Shown: positions 15,843-25,412 of the stretch, in pieces
Layout: the number at the start of each line of letters is the position of its first letter
Numbering within the stretch: the stretch's first letter is position 1
NCBI GenBank assembly: GCA_023418315.1
Contig: JAEZZY010000001.1
Location: 1 to 56,299, forward strand
DNA from: Bacteroidota bacterium
GTDB lineage: Bacteria; Bacteroidota; Bacteroidia; Chitinophagales; Chitinophagaceae
Direction: 5' to 3'
DNA length: 56,299 bases
The notes under the pieces: generated by a model
What the model saw: the letters and a program-made list of their open reading frames with translations, nothing else
Databases searched by the model: none
What the model was told of the DNA's origin: nothing
Translations under genes and position numbers: made by a program

Positions 15843-17375
15843 TTACAGATTGAATTTGATGCCTTGTGCAAGTGGCAGTTGATCGCTGTAATTGATTGTA
15901 TTGGTTTGCCGGCGCATATAGGCTTTCCAGCTATCGGAGCCGCTTTCGCGACCGCCGCCTGTTTCTTTTTCACCACCGAAAGCGCCGCCGATTTCCGCAC
16001 CGCTGGTGCCTATGTTCACATTAGCAATGCCGCAATCGCTGCCTGCCTGAGAGAGGAATAATTCCGCTTCGCGCATATTCACCGTCATGATGGACGAAGA
16101 TAATCCTTGCGGTACGTTGTTTTGGATTGCAATGGCTTCTCTCAGGTCTTTATACTGCATGATGTATAAGATCGGTGCGAAGGTTTCGTGCTGCACGATG
16201 GTATAATGCGGTTCTACTTCAAATACGCAAGGCTTCACATAGCAGCCGCTTTCATAGCCTTTGCCGCTCAGCACTCCGCCGGCTATCAATTGTTTGCCGC
16301 CTTCTTTTTTCACTTCTTTGATAGCATGTTCATAAGCGGCTACGGCATCTTTGTCTATGAGCGGGCCTACATGGTTTTTTTCATTCAGCGGGTCGCCGAT
16401 GTTCAGTTGTTTATAGGCAGCCACCAGTTTTTTCTTGAAAGCGTCATATACGTTTTCGTGGATGATGAGGCGGCGTGTGGTGGTGCATCGTTGGCCGGCA
16501 GTGCCTACGGCGCCAAACAGCGCCGCACGTAGGGCTATGTCCAGATCTGCATGTTCGGAAATGATGATGGCGTTGTTGCCGCCCAGTTCCAGTAAGGATT
16601 TTCCGAGGCGTGCGCCTACCGTAGCCCCTACGGCTTTGCCCATGCGTGTGGAACCTGTGGCTGATACCAACGGAACACGGGTATCTGCGCTCAGCAATTC
16701 GCCTATTTCCCTACCGCCTATTACCAATCCGTTGATGCCTTCGGGCGCTTTATTGGCTTTCAGTACGGCACTTACGATATGCTGACAGGCGATGGCGGTT
16801 AAAGGTGTTTTTTCGGAAGGCTTCCACACACATACATCACCGCATACCCATGCCAGAAAGCTGTTCCAGCTCCATACGGCTACCGGAAAGTTGAATGCGC
16901 TGATGATACCTACGATGCCCAGCGGATGCCATTGTTCGTACATGCGGTGCAGGGGGCGCTCGCTGTGCATGGTCAGGCCGTAAAGCTGGCGGCTAAGACC
17001 CACCGCAAAATCGGCTATATCAATCATTTCCTGCACTTCGCCGTAGCCCTCTTGCAGGCTTTTCCCCATTTCATAGGAAACGAGCTTGCCTAAAGGTTCT
17101 TTATATTTTCGTAAGGCTTCGCCTATTTGTCTTACAATTTCGCCGCGTTTAGGAGCCGGTATCATTCTCCATTCTAGAAAAGCTTTTTCCGCTTGTTTGA
17201 TGACTGCATCATAGTTTTTGGAATCGGCGGCGGTAACGGTAGCAATCAGTTTCCCATCTACGGGAGAGTAAGAGCCTATGTTTTCGCCGGTTGCTTTCAG
17301 GATTTTCGTGCCGGTGGCGGCGCCGCTGTTTATTTTGTTGATGCCGAGTGTTTTCAGCACTGGGGTCATGTTCAT
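15843..17375 (-). CDS. Aminoadipate-semialdehyde dehydrogenase (ALDH7, antiquitin type)
   Basis: Aldehyde dehydrogenase of 510 residues. The catalytic cysteine is C297 in GTAGQRCTTTRRL, the general base E263 in LLELGGNNAI, and the oxyanion Asn is in SAFNFPVAV. Long stretches (PAPKRGEIVRQIG, EMGK, VGLSRQ, SGAEIGGAFGGEK, PLAQGIKF) follow the animal ALDH7A1/antiquitin pattern closely. That family oxidises L-2-aminoadipate 6-semialdehyde to aminoadipate in lysine breakdown and can also detoxify other aldehydes. The product of the nearby saccharopine dehydrogenase is its expected substrate. A -7 box TAATTTTG stands upstream (17401-17408) and a terminator follows. Confidence 0.92.
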   Translation of the reverse strand: MNMTPVLKTLGINKINSGAATGTKILKATGENIGSYSPVDGKLIATVTAADSKNYDAVIKQAEKAFLEWRMIPAPKRGEIVRQIGEALRKYKEPLGKLVSYEMGKSLQEGYGEVQEMIDIADFAVGLSRQLYGLTMHSERPLHRMYEQWHPLGIVGIISAFNFPVAVWSWNSFLAWVCGDVCVWKPSEKTPLTAIACQHIVSAVLKANKAPEGINGLVIGGREIGELLSADTRVPLVSATGSTRMGKAVGATVGARLGKSLLELGGNNAIIISEHADLDIALRAALFGAVGTAGQRCTTTRRLIIHENVYDAFKKKLVAAYKQLNIGDPLNEKNHVGPLIDKDAVAAYEHAIKEVKKEGGKQLIAGGVLSGKGYESGCYVKPCVFEVEPHYTIVQHETFAPILYIMQYKDLREAIAIQNNVPQGLSSSIMTVNMREAELFLSQAGSDCGIANVNIGTSGAEIGGAFGGEKETGGGRESGSDSWKAYMRRQTNTINYSDQLPLAQGIKFNL

Positions 17376-17400
17376 AAAAAAGGAATTTTAAAAACCGCTG

Positions 17401-17408
17401 CAAAATTA
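17401..17408 (-). promoter_or_regulatory. Bacteroidota -7 box for the ALDH7 gene
   Basis: TAATTTTG on the minus strand, 26 bases before the ATG. The -33 element is not clear. Confidence 0.4.
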
Positions 17409-17590
17409 ACGGAAACGGATGGGATGTGCGAGGAACGTTTTTTATGAACCCATCACTTCATTTCCTTACCTTACTTATCCTGTTTTTTACAAGGGTCTTC
17501 CCCTTCTGCAAAAGCACGACTGTTTAGGAAAGAGGTGGCATCGTAAAAATTATCGAATTTTACTATTTGATAATCGCAAAAAAGGACAGT

Positions 17591-19726
17591 TCACCCATTT
17601 GATAAGCCAAAACGCAAATAAATTGGAATAGGGCTACTTGAGCTACCATTCAGTTTTTTCACGCCATAGGAACATACCCATTGATTGGATTTTAGGATAA
17701 CCTGACCTAACTGGATGTTGGGATCAGCCACGCTGCCTATTACACCATAAGCGGCATCCCCACCATCCTCGTGTCTGCACCAAAAAGCATGGATAGACCA
17801 TACATAATATTTGGTGCTATCTTCGTCAAGGTATGCGATATTGGTTACATCCGCCAATTCAGGATAGCCTATACCCACCGGACATGAAAGTTGGGCGCAA
17901 AAGGTATGTAATATTCCTCCCTTTGCTGTAGATGTAAATTGCGATATACCACTCGAAGGAACCGTTTCAAACAAAAATAATTCATCTTCATACCGTTGCG
18001 AGATTAGGATGTTTTTATTGCCCGTTTGAGTTACAACGCGCAGTGGCCCCCATACGGAGGTGTGGATGGTATTATCCCATAAAATATCTGCTGTACCGTC
18101 ATAGGAAATCGAATTGACGAAAATGTTTTCGCTTACAGAATTTTCATAGATAAGATCGTCCGCTATTATTTGCGAATTGCCGTTCAGTTCTATTCGGTAA
18201 GGCCATTCATGCGAGTTTACAAAACGCCTGTCGGAGCGGCAGTTGTTTAGCTTTACAGAAGCATCTATAAGCTTCATATCCAATACTTGTGTATTAGAGA
18301 TGCTTACCGACCGTATTCCTTCAAATTGTAAAGTACGCCATTGGTCAGGAGCGTATATATTTCCGTCTATGGTAATGTTTGATACGGGAGGAAGTTGCGC
18401 TGTTGCTTCAGGTGTCAGGCTTGTATTGATTTCTACAGATAAGTTTCCCGCATATAAATCTGCAATATATGCCGGATTAGATAGCAACACCTTCTGTGTC
18501 CATGAACCTGATGTAGCTGACGGTGGGTAATTTGAAAGAGAAGCGATAGGAGAGCCGCTCAGATATATACCGGCACTTGCAATATAGCCACTTAAACCAT
18601 TAAAACTAACACTTAGATAAAGATAATTGGTAACTGGGTTAAAATGTGCCTTAACCTCCCCCTTCTCTACAGGCTCGCTGCCATTATTATCTATTAATTT
18701 GTTATGAAAGCTCGGAAGAGCATTTGCTTCCATCCATATATTCCTTATCTCTACGGGTGTAAAAGTTGCCCGGGCTTCGCTTTCTGTCTTTATAAAAATG
18801 CCAAAGCCCTGATTATATTCTATAATTGTGCCGTCTATGATTACCTGCCCGTATTGCCCGTTTGCATGTACATAGATGCCTGCATGGCTGCTACCTTCTA
18901 TATGTCCGCCTATAAACCTATCGCATCCGGCATGCATACCCGGCAGCCCTATGGGCGTATAAGTTTGTGCATAATATCCAAAGTTATTGCCGGCAAAAAG
19001 ACAGCCTTCATAACTATTGCCAATATTACCTTTGGGCTTAAATATGCCTTTGTTGCAATTGACTAATGTTACATTTTCAATACTCCATCTGCCTGCGTTC
19101 ATAGGTTCTGCAGGGTCATCAAATATAATGCCGTCTGAAAATCTCGGGTTAGATTTATCAGGTGTACCGTTAATAATCAAATTAAAAACTCTTTTGGGAC
19201 GCCACCACCACGGTGCCCATCCCAAACGTAATACCGGATTAGGGTCACTATTAGCATCAAGGCTGCCATTAGACTGGAGCATCGTTGCCGCGCCATCTCC
19301 CATGATATTGACCTCCCCATGTGCAAACAGAAACTCAAACGCCCCCACATACGCCGTTACATTACCCGCACTATCCTTGCTCTGTGGAAAATATATAGTA
19401 CCCCCATCCCTACAAAACTGCGAATCCCGCGCCGCATGCACCGCAGCCGTATCATCCGTACTGCCATCTCCTTTTGCCCCAAACCATCGCACATTTATCG
19501 GACCGGAGTAGAGGCGCTTGAAACAACCTAAAGAACCTGAGGGGTTAGTAGCAAGATACCAAACAATCCCTTCGTCTTTGGGGAGTGCGGGAGCTACCGA
19601 ATCCGGTATCCATACAAAAGTACCACCTCCTCCATCTCCCGGTGCGTAAAAACCTGCTACTACATATTCTCCCGCACCTGACGGAGTAGGCAAAGTGATG
19701 AGCGTATTAATGTCTGATATGTACAT
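17591..19726 (-). CDS. Pectate-lyase-3-like right-handed beta-helix protein
   Basis: Protein of 711 residues. Residues 1-75 form a Gly/Pro-rich N-terminal part (GFYAPGDGGGGTFVWIPD). At about 79 the motif VRWFGAKGDGSTDDTAAV marks the start of a Pectate_lyase_3/GH55-like beta-helix, and repeated short strands continue to about 560. The C-terminal 100 residues may be a separate beta domain. There is no signal peptide and no T9SS sorting tail. This N-terminus plus helix is also the layout of phage or tailocin tail-spike proteins, but no phage gene is adjacent. The polysaccharide substrate is unknown. Stand-alone gene, divergent from the SBBP-repeat gene. Confidence 0.7.
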   Translation of the reverse strand: MYISDINTLITLPTPSGAGEYVVAGFYAPGDGGGGTFVWIPDSVAPALPKDEGIVWYLATNPSGSLGCFKRLYSGPINVRWFGAKGDGSTDDTAAVHAARDSQFCRDGGTIYFPQSKDSAGNVTAYVGAFEFLFAHGEVNIMGDGAATMLQSNGSLDANSDPNPVLRLGWAPWWWRPKRVFNLIINGTPDKSNPRFSDGIIFDDPAEPMNAGRWSIENVTLVNCNKGIFKPKGNIGNSYEGCLFAGNNFGYYAQTYTPIGLPGMHAGCDRFIGGHIEGSSHAGIYVHANGQYGQVIIDGTIIEYNQGFGIFIKTESEARATFTPVEIRNIWMEANALPSFHNKLIDNNGSEPVEKGEVKAHFNPVTNYLYLSVSFNGLSGYIASAGIYLSGSPIASLSNYPPSATSGSWTQKVLLSNPAYIADLYAGNLSVEINTSLTPEATAQLPPVSNITIDGNIYAPDQWRTLQFEGIRSVSISNTQVLDMKLIDASVKLNNCRSDRRFVNSHEWPYRIELNGNSQIIADDLIYENSVSENIFVNSISYDGTADILWDNTIHTSVWGPLRVVTQTGNKNILISQRYEDELFLFETVPSSGISQFTSTAKGGILHTFCAQLSCPVGIGYPELADVTNIAYLDEDSTKYYVWSIHAFWCRHEDGGDAAYGVIGSVADPNIQLGQVILKSNQWVCSYGVKKLNGSSSSPIPIYLRFGLSNG

Positions 19727-19808
19727 AAAAGCAAAAATTTTGAAGTAAATAGAATGTACTCAAAGTAATTGTTTTTTAACTTTACAAGTAATTGAAAAAT
19801 TCAATATC

Positions 19809-22025
19809 ATGAAGTGTCTATTCTGTTTTATCGGTGTTTTTATTTTTTTTAGTGATTATGGAGCTAAAGTGCAGGCACAAAGCTTTTCATGGGCGCAGGC
19901 ATTTACGGCAAGCAACAACGGTTCTGCCGGCGTTAGCGGTATCGTATTTGATGCTGCCAATAATATTTACAGCATGGGCGGGTTCTCTCGTATAGTTGAT
20001 TTTGACGCAAGTTCCAATACATACAACATGGGTAGCAGCAGTAATACCAACAGCCGGTTTGTACTAAAGGAAGATGCCGCAGGAAATTTTCTTTGGGCAA
20101 AACAATTTCCTTCGCTTTCTGTTTCTACAACCACCAGTTGGAGCATCAACAATCCGCGCATAATATTAGATGCTGCCAAAAACATTTATCTTTTTGACGT
20201 GCATATAGATTCGGTTGATGCCGACCCTGGTCCTGCGACCTATCCCTTGCCGTATAATGGCACTATTCGTAGTTGTATAATAAAATTAGACAGTACTGGA
20301 AATTTTATCTGGGCAAAAGAGATATACGGTTCGGGAACAACAACAGGTACTTATGCTATTATAACCGGTGCTAAAATAGATACCGTAACCAATAATATTT
20401 ACCTTACGATGAGTGTTGGTGGCACTATTGATGTTGATCCGGGGGTGGGCGTGTATAATGTTGTTACGCCGCCTAATAGTGTCAATCCACTCAACAACAA
20501 TGCCAACGTAGTGATAGTAAAATTAGATACCGCAGGCAACTTTATTTGGGCAAAGCAAATAACCGGTACAGGAAATCAAGGTGCAGCTCAATTAGCAATA
20601 GATAACCAACACAATGTGTATATAGCAGGAGCATTTACCGATACGGCAGATTTTGACCCCGGACAAGGTGTAGCCAATCTTATAGAAACGAGTACGATGT
20701 TTCTGCCACAGGGAGATGTCTTTATTGCCAAATACGATTCAGCAGGCAATTACATTTGGGCAAAACAAGTTGGTGCAAACGGTGATGACAAGGCATGGGA
20801 TTTGTCATTAGACCCGTGGGGAGATGTAGTTGTTTCAGGTCAATTCAACGGTACTGTAGATTTTGACCCCGGTGCAGGAGTGTACAATCTCACCTCCAAT
20901 TCCACCCGCAGCATCTTCACCCTAAAACTGCGCAACAACGGCGATTTCGCATGGGCACAAAAAGCAGGGTACAATACAGGGCTTTATGAAGGGCGCGGCA
21001 TCACTACCGATACAGCCGGGAATGTGTATGTTGTTTCTAATACTTACCCTATGCAGAAATTCGATTCTTCCGGCAACCTGTTATGGACATTAGCTACTGC
21101 CGGTGCAAACGGATGGATAGCGTTGGATAACAATAACTCCATTTACCTTTCCGGCTCTTTTATCGGTGGTAATGTAGATTTTGACCCCGGTCCCGGCATT
21201 TACAGTTTAACAGCGGCTTCACCCGGCGGTGGTTTCATCCTAAAACTCTGTCAAAATACCCCTACCACCACGCTCACCGCCTCGGCAGATACCGTATGTG
21301 CAGGAGATACCGTATGGCTCACTACTCCAATAATCCCGGAGGCTACCCGCTACTACTGGTCTAAAAACGGTACTTATTTCAATGATACCAATACCATAGC
21401 GGTTACTGCTTCCGGCAATTATAAAGTTACCGTATATGGCGGAGAGTGTCCTTTGGAGTCCAATGTGGTGCATGTATATGTAGCACCCATGGGTAATACT
21501 TCGCTCACGTTATCCGCCCCGGCTATGGCTTCGCCCGGGCAGGGCGTAACCGTCAATGCCGCCCTTACCGACCCGGGCAGCAACTATGCCATAGATTGGT
21601 ATAGGAACGGAATATTGCTTGCCACCAACGCATCACCTGCCTACAGCTTTGTAAAAACCGCAGTAGATGATACGGTTTATGCCGTCCTGCATCCGCAAAC
21701 GCTTTGCTATGATACAGCCATAATGTCCGATACGGTCATCATCCTCACCGAAAAAACCGATACCTCTATGGCTGCTGCACATCTTTCGCTTCAAGCTACC
21801 CACATTTACCCCAATCCGTTTGACAATACACTCACCGTCAGCGGCTTGCAGCCCGGAGATAAGATATGGCTTTTAGATGCTACGGGAAGAGTGCTGCTGC
21901 GCAAAGAAGCGGAAAGCATTTCTGAAAATATAGATGTGAAAGAAGTTGCAGCGGGTTATTACATCATCAAGTTGTATGCTAAGGAAGGAAATGTGAAGGG
22001 GAATGTACCGGTGGTGAAGCGGTAG
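19809..22025 (+). CDS. T9SS cargo protein with SBBP-type repeats
   Basis: Secreted protein of 738 residues. The signal peptide spans about 1-24 (ending VQAQ). Residues 25-480 hold repeats built on NFIWAKQ and FDPGAGVYNL units, the SBBP beta-propeller pattern of Bacteroidota surface proteins. One or two Ig-like domains follow (about 485-650, with cysteines in SADTVCAGDTVWL and GGECPLES). The last 75 residues (HIYPNPFDNTLTV ... GYYIIKLY) are a type A T9SS sorting domain, which directs export across the outer membrane and is then removed. Its function outside the cell is unknown. Convergent with the anti-sigma gene, with 3 bases between the stops. Confidence 0.85.
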   Translation: MKCLFCFIGVFIFFSDYGAKVQAQSFSWAQAFTASNNGSAGVSGIVFDAANNIYSMGGFSRIVDFDASSNTYNMGSSSNTNSRFVLKEDAAGNFLWAKQFPSLSVSTTTSWSINNPRIILDAAKNIYLFDVHIDSVDADPGPATYPLPYNGTIRSCIIKLDSTGNFIWAKEIYGSGTTTGTYAIITGAKIDTVTNNIYLTMSVGGTIDVDPGVGVYNVVTPPNSVNPLNNNANVVIVKLDTAGNFIWAKQITGTGNQGAAQLAIDNQHNVYIAGAFTDTADFDPGQGVANLIETSTMFLPQGDVFIAKYDSAGNYIWAKQVGANGDDKAWDLSLDPWGDVVVSGQFNGTVDFDPGAGVYNLTSNSTRSIFTLKLRNNGDFAWAQKAGYNTGLYEGRGITTDTAGNVYVVSNTYPMQKFDSSGNLLWTLATAGANGWIALDNNNSIYLSGSFIGGNVDFDPGPGIYSLTAASPGGGFILKLCQNTPTTTLTASADTVCAGDTVWLTTPIIPEATRYYWSKNGTYFNDTNTIAVTASGNYKVTVYGGECPLESNVVHVYVAPMGNTSLTLSAPAMASPGQGVTVNAALTDPGSNYAIDWYRNGILLATNASPAYSFVKTAVDDTVYAVLHPQTLCYDTAIMSDTVIILTEKTDTSMAAAHLSLQATHIYPNPFDNTLTVSGLQPGDKIWLLDATGRVLLRKEAESISENIDVKEVAAGYYIIKLYAKEGNVKGNVPVVKR

Positions 22026-22028
22026 TTT

Positions 22029-23111
22029 TTAATCTGTCTGTTCCATTTCTTTCAGCAATCGTTTCGCACGGCGTTTGGGTGCGCCGTTGCTGTTTTCAGC
22101 CAGGTCGGTCAGCAATTTTCGGGCACTCTTCCTTTCGCCGAGGTGCAGGTAGCAATGGGCTGCCATCAGCTTGGCTTGTGCATTGCTTTTTTCATCACCC
22201 TTGTTCATTTGTCTTTTATAGGCAGTAAGCGCTAAGGCATATTCGCCTTGTTCAAATAATTCATCGGCATCATAGGTTTCGCTATTCCGGTGCGGTTGTT
22301 CTTTTTTAGTCGCTTCGGTTTTGCTGCTTATAGCGCGTACTTTAGCCGTTTCCATAGGTGTTTCGGCTTCTTTTTGTTGTACGTCGGCACTGCCGGATAG
22401 GGAAGCGGCATCGCGTGGGTTAGGGGTAGTTGCAAGCGTTTCTTTTGTTGCCGACAGTGGAAGGGAAGGCGCTTTTTTGAGCTGTTCGCGAGGAGGTTCC
22501 TGCGGTGCGGAATCGGCAGAGAATGCCGCAGCGGCAAGGGTTTTCATAGGCAGGGTATCCGGGGTTGGTGGCGCTTCCGCTACTGTATGGATGGCAGAAG
22601 GGGCAGTTGTAGGCGTTTTTTGATCCGGTGGATTAGCCTGATAGGATGGGGGAACATTTTCTATCCCGCTTTCTTCCTGCGCTTGTGCTATAGTAGTAGG
22701 TGTGTGTGTGCCTGTGAAGGGTGTTGTGTTTTTTACATACCATCCCAAGCCGAGGCAGAGCAGCAGGGCGGCGGCGATGCCTATGGGTTTCCATAAAGGA
22801 ATCGTATTTTTGTTTTTATGTTTTATATCCGCAGCGTTGGTAACAGCGATTCCGTTGAGGTGAATATGCGGCGGGTGCAATTCCAGATGATCTTTCAGGA
22901 AATTATCGTTGAGGTGGGTCATCCCCGCAAGGGCTTCCTGCGGATGCTCCATCATTCCGTCCATAGCCTCGCTGCAAAGCATACAGGAGCTGATATGATG
23001 TTCAAAGGCGTAGATTTCCTCCGGCTGCATCACTCCTTTCAGATAATCCTGCATTTGCCGCTTAGTAGGGCATTTGCTGATGTCAAAAATATGTTTCAAC
23101 TGCTCGCTCAT
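22029..23111 (-). CDS. Anti-sigma factor-like membrane protein with C-terminal TPR-like part
   Basis: Protein of 360 residues. The N-terminal zinc-finger anti-sigma motif is H39-x3-C43-x2-C46 (HHISSCMLCSEAM). A single membrane segment lies at about 107-126 (PIGIAAALLLCLGLGW). A Pro/Thr/Ala-rich linker (about 130-275) would span the periplasm, and the last 80 residues (DADELFEQGEYALALTAYKR) look like TPR helices. The start overlaps the stop of the sigma factor gene (ATGA), the usual sigma/anti-sigma coupling. It is inferred to hold the sigma factor inactive until an envelope signal arrives. No protease or TonB receptor partner is adjacent. Confidence 0.78.
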   Translation of the reverse strand: MSEQLKHIFDISKCPTKRQMQDYLKGVMQPEEIYAFEHHISSCMLCSEAMDGMMEHPQEALAGMTHLNDNFLKDHLELHPPHIHLNGIAVTNAADIKHKNKNTIPLWKPIGIAAALLLCLGLGWYVKNTTPFTGTHTPTTIAQAQEESGIENVPPSYQANPPDQKTPTTAPSAIHTVAEAPPTPDTLPMKTLAAAAFSADSAPQEPPREQLKKAPSLPLSATKETLATTPNPRDAASLSGSADVQQKEAETPMETAKVRAISSKTEATKKEQPHRNSETYDADELFEQGEYALALTAYKRQMNKGDEKSNAQAKLMAAHCYLHLGERKSARKLLTDLAENSNGAPKRRAKRLLKEMEQTD

Positions 23112-23686
23112 GTTCCTAACGCTTCCATTTTTAGTTTCAGATGGCGCCTGCCGTTTTGCAAATAGCTTTTCACTTCTTTGAACGTATAGCCGGTACGGGT
23201 CATGATTTCCGAATAGGTCATTTTTTTCAGGTAAAAAAGATCAATACATACTTGCTGTTCGGGATTCAATGTTTTTAACGCCTCCTCCAGATGGTCAAAT
23301 AGATGTTCTTGTTCTATTTTATGATGCAGGTCGCTGTCGTTTTCCATATCGGCAAGCGGTAAAGATCCGACAGTGGCTTCGCGATTTGGTTTTCTGAGCT
23401 GCATCAGGCAATGATTGCGGGTAACCTTGGCCAGCCATGCTTTGAAATAGTCAATATGAAATCTCGGAAGATCTTCCAGCAGCTTGATAAATATCTGTTG
23501 CGTATGATCCTGCGCGGTGTCTTTATCGGGAAAATAGCGGAGGCAAATGCCGAAGACAAGGTGTCCGTAGCGTTCAAAAAGATAATTGGCGGCGTTTTTA
23601 TCCTGCCGGAAAGCAAAACGGTGTACCAGCTCTTCATCGGAGAGTTTTCTGTATTCGGATACCGGTACTTGTAAGGATGTTTTCAC
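23108..23686 (-). CDS. RNA polymerase ECF sigma factor
   Basis: ECF sigma-70 factor of 192 residues. Region 2 is seen in LFERYGHLVFGICLRYF and DHTQQIFIKLLEDL with the aromatic FKAWLAKVTRNHC (-10 recognition). Region 4 is LNPEQQVCIDLFYLKKMTYS followed by the helix-turn-helix EIMTRTGYTFKEVKSYLQNG. The start is GTG (23686-23684), chosen because a strong AGGAGG Shine-Dalgarno lies 6 bases upstream (23693-23698), unusual in Bacteroidota where such sites are often weak. The downstream anti-sigma-like gene overlaps by 4 bases. Regulon unknown. Confidence 0.92.
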   Translation of the reverse strand: MKTSLQVPVSEYRKLSDEELVHRFAFRQDKNAANYLFERYGHLVFGICLRYFPDKDTAQDHTQQIFIKLLEDLPRFHIDYFKAWLAKVTRNHCLMQLRKPNREATVGSLPLADMENDSDLHHKIEQEHLFDHLEEALKTLNPEQQVCIDLFYLKKMTYSEIMTRTGYTFKEVKSYLQNGRRHLKLKMEALGT

Positions 23687-23890
23687 GTTCTGCCTCCTCT
23701 TCTTTATCGGGCCAAGAGAAATTAAATTTACGAAGAACTATTTTCAAAAACCGAGCCATGTTATTTTGAGGGGTGGGATAGCCGTTTTTTAAAATAGATA
23801 TAAACCTGTTGGGCAGGCTTCTGCTTTTCTCTTTTTTATAGCCGGCTATAAGGCAAGCGGTAAATCTCGTGAGTTTATTTATTTTGCACT

Positions 23891-24349
23891 ATGCCATTAC
23901 GAAAAGGAACGAAAGCGCCTGATTTTTCCCTGCCCGACCAAAACGGGAAGATTGTTTCATTGAGTGATTTTACAGGAAAAAAGCTCGCCATTTATTTTTA
24001 CCCCAAAGACAATACGCCCACGTGTACGGAGCAAGCTTGCAATCTGCGCGACAACAGTGCGAAACTGAAAAAAGCCCGTATCCACGTAATCGGGGTGAGT
24101 ATGGATAGCGAAAAGCGCCATAAAAATTTTGAACAAAAATATGCTTTGCCTTTTCCTTTGCTGGCGGATGTGGAGGGCAAGATGGTGAAAGCCTATAAAG
24201 TGTGGGGAGAAAAGAAATTATTCGGGCGGGAATATATGGGCATCCTGCGCACCACCTATCTGGTGGGTGAAGACGGGAAGATAGCGCATGTAATAGATAA
24301 AGTAGCCGCCAAAGATCACGCACAGCAGATTTTGGACCTTTGGAAATAG
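23891..24349 (+). CDS. bcp: Thioredoxin-dependent thiol peroxidase (Bcp/PrxQ)
   Basis: Peroxiredoxin of the Bcp/PrxQ class, 152 residues, reducing H2O2 and organic peroxides with thioredoxin. The peroxidatic cysteine is C45 in TPTCTEQACNLRD and the resolving cysteine is C50, the CxxxxC spacing typical of atypical two-cysteine PrxQ. The N-terminus GTKAPDFSLPDQNGK is standard. Cytoplasmic, no signal peptide. The CPBP gene starts 7 bases after its stop, so the two are probably co-transcribed. Confidence 0.95.
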   Translation: MPLRKGTKAPDFSLPDQNGKIVSLSDFTGKKLAIYFYPKDNTPTCTEQACNLRDNSAKLKKARIHVIGVSMDSEKRHKNFEQKYALPFPLLADVEGKMVKAYKVWGEKKLFGREYMGILRTTYLVGEDGKIAHVIDKVAAKDHAQQILDLWK

Positions 24350-24356
24350 CAGAGCG

Positions 24357-25280
24357 ATGAAGAAAGTAATCCGCTTGCTGAAAAAATACTTTACCGAACA
24401 TTTCAGCCTTCCGTATTTTATTGCCATCGTACTGTTTACCACTGTGCTTGTCAGTTTGGAATACCGCTATGCTATCGAGCGCAATTATATAGACCTGGAG
24501 CAGAGCAGTGTCTTGCGGCTGGTGCGTTATATTTTGATGTACGGTATTGCCTTTGGGGGTGCTTATTTGCTTTATATTTTTACTCCGCATAGGCATCGGT
24601 TGCTGAGCTGGAAGCTATGGGCGATGGTGCTTTTAGGCGCTGTGTTGTTTTCGGTGCGTACCTGGTTTCATCATTATACGGTTTTTACCCGGCAGGTGCC
24701 TATAGATTATCAACTCGTAGCCAATAAGTATGTGATCAACTTGCAGGGATTGATTTTCATTTTTATTCCCGTCAGTATATACTGGTTTTTTGCCGACCGG
24801 AAGGAACAGGCGCTGTATGGTTTTAAAACGAAGGATGTTTTATTAAAACCCTATTTTTTATTGCTGCTGTTGATGCTGCCGCTCATCATGGGCGCAGCTA
24901 CGCAACCCGATTTTTTGCAGACCTATCCGCGTATCTTCAGGCTGGGGCTGCCCGATGATGCTCCCTATAAGACGCTGCTTTCTTTTGTATATGAACTTTG
25001 CTATGCTACGGATTTCATCACTACCGAGTTTTTCTTTCGCGGGTTTTTAATCCTGGCCTTTGCACGGTATATAGGTCCGCAGGCCATCTTGCCTATGTGT
25101 GTGTTTTATGTTACCATTCATTTTGGCAAACCGCTCGGCGAAACCATCAGTTCCTTTTTTGGCGGATGGCTGCTGGGGATTTTAGCCTATGAAACCCGCT
25201 CTATTTACGGCGGCATCATTGTGCATCTTGGCATTGCGATGATGATGGAAATAGTGGCGTATATAGCTGTGAGCTACTAA
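24357..25280 (+). CDS. CPBP-family intramembrane glutamic endopeptidase
   Basis: Membrane protein of 307 residues with about eight hydrophobic segments. The CPBP (Rce1/Abi-like) motifs are all in the last third: EFFFRGFL (the ExxxR motif), HFGKPLG and HLGIAMMME. These residues form the active site of intramembrane proteases that process prenylated or signal proteins; bacterial substrates are mostly unknown. The first motif has one Glu (TEFFFR) rather than the more common EE pair. It follows bcp by 7 bases, so expression may be shared. Confidence 0.85.
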   Translation: MKKVIRLLKKYFTEHFSLPYFIAIVLFTTVLVSLEYRYAIERNYIDLEQSSVLRLVRYILMYGIAFGGAYLLYIFTPHRHRLLSWKLWAMVLLGAVLFSVRTWFHHYTVFTRQVPIDYQLVANKYVINLQGLIFIFIPVSIYWFFADRKEQALYGFKTKDVLLKPYFLLLLLMLPLIMGAATQPDFLQTYPRIFRLGLPDDAPYKTLLSFVYELCYATDFITTEFFFRGFLILAFARYIGPQAILPMCVFYVTIHFGKPLGETISSFFGGWLLGILAYETRSIYGGIIVHLGIAMMMEIVAYIAVSY

Positions 25281-25412
25281 CTGCTCTCTACTATTTACTC
25301 TCTACTAACCACTAACCACTATCAGTACCACTGGGTAGATAAATTTACCGTATATGGTGTATAGGCTCTTTTTAGTAATTGATGAAGTTTTGCATAAACA
25401 AAAAAATCAATT

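Noticed and set aside
17591..22025. A prophage or tailocin region around the beta-helix protein
   Set aside because: Only one tail-spike-like protein is present; no capsid, terminase, sheath or integrase genes are nearby.
23970..24596. 208-codon minus-strand frame across bcp and the CPBP gene
   Set aside because: Shadow of two clear genes, no signature motif.
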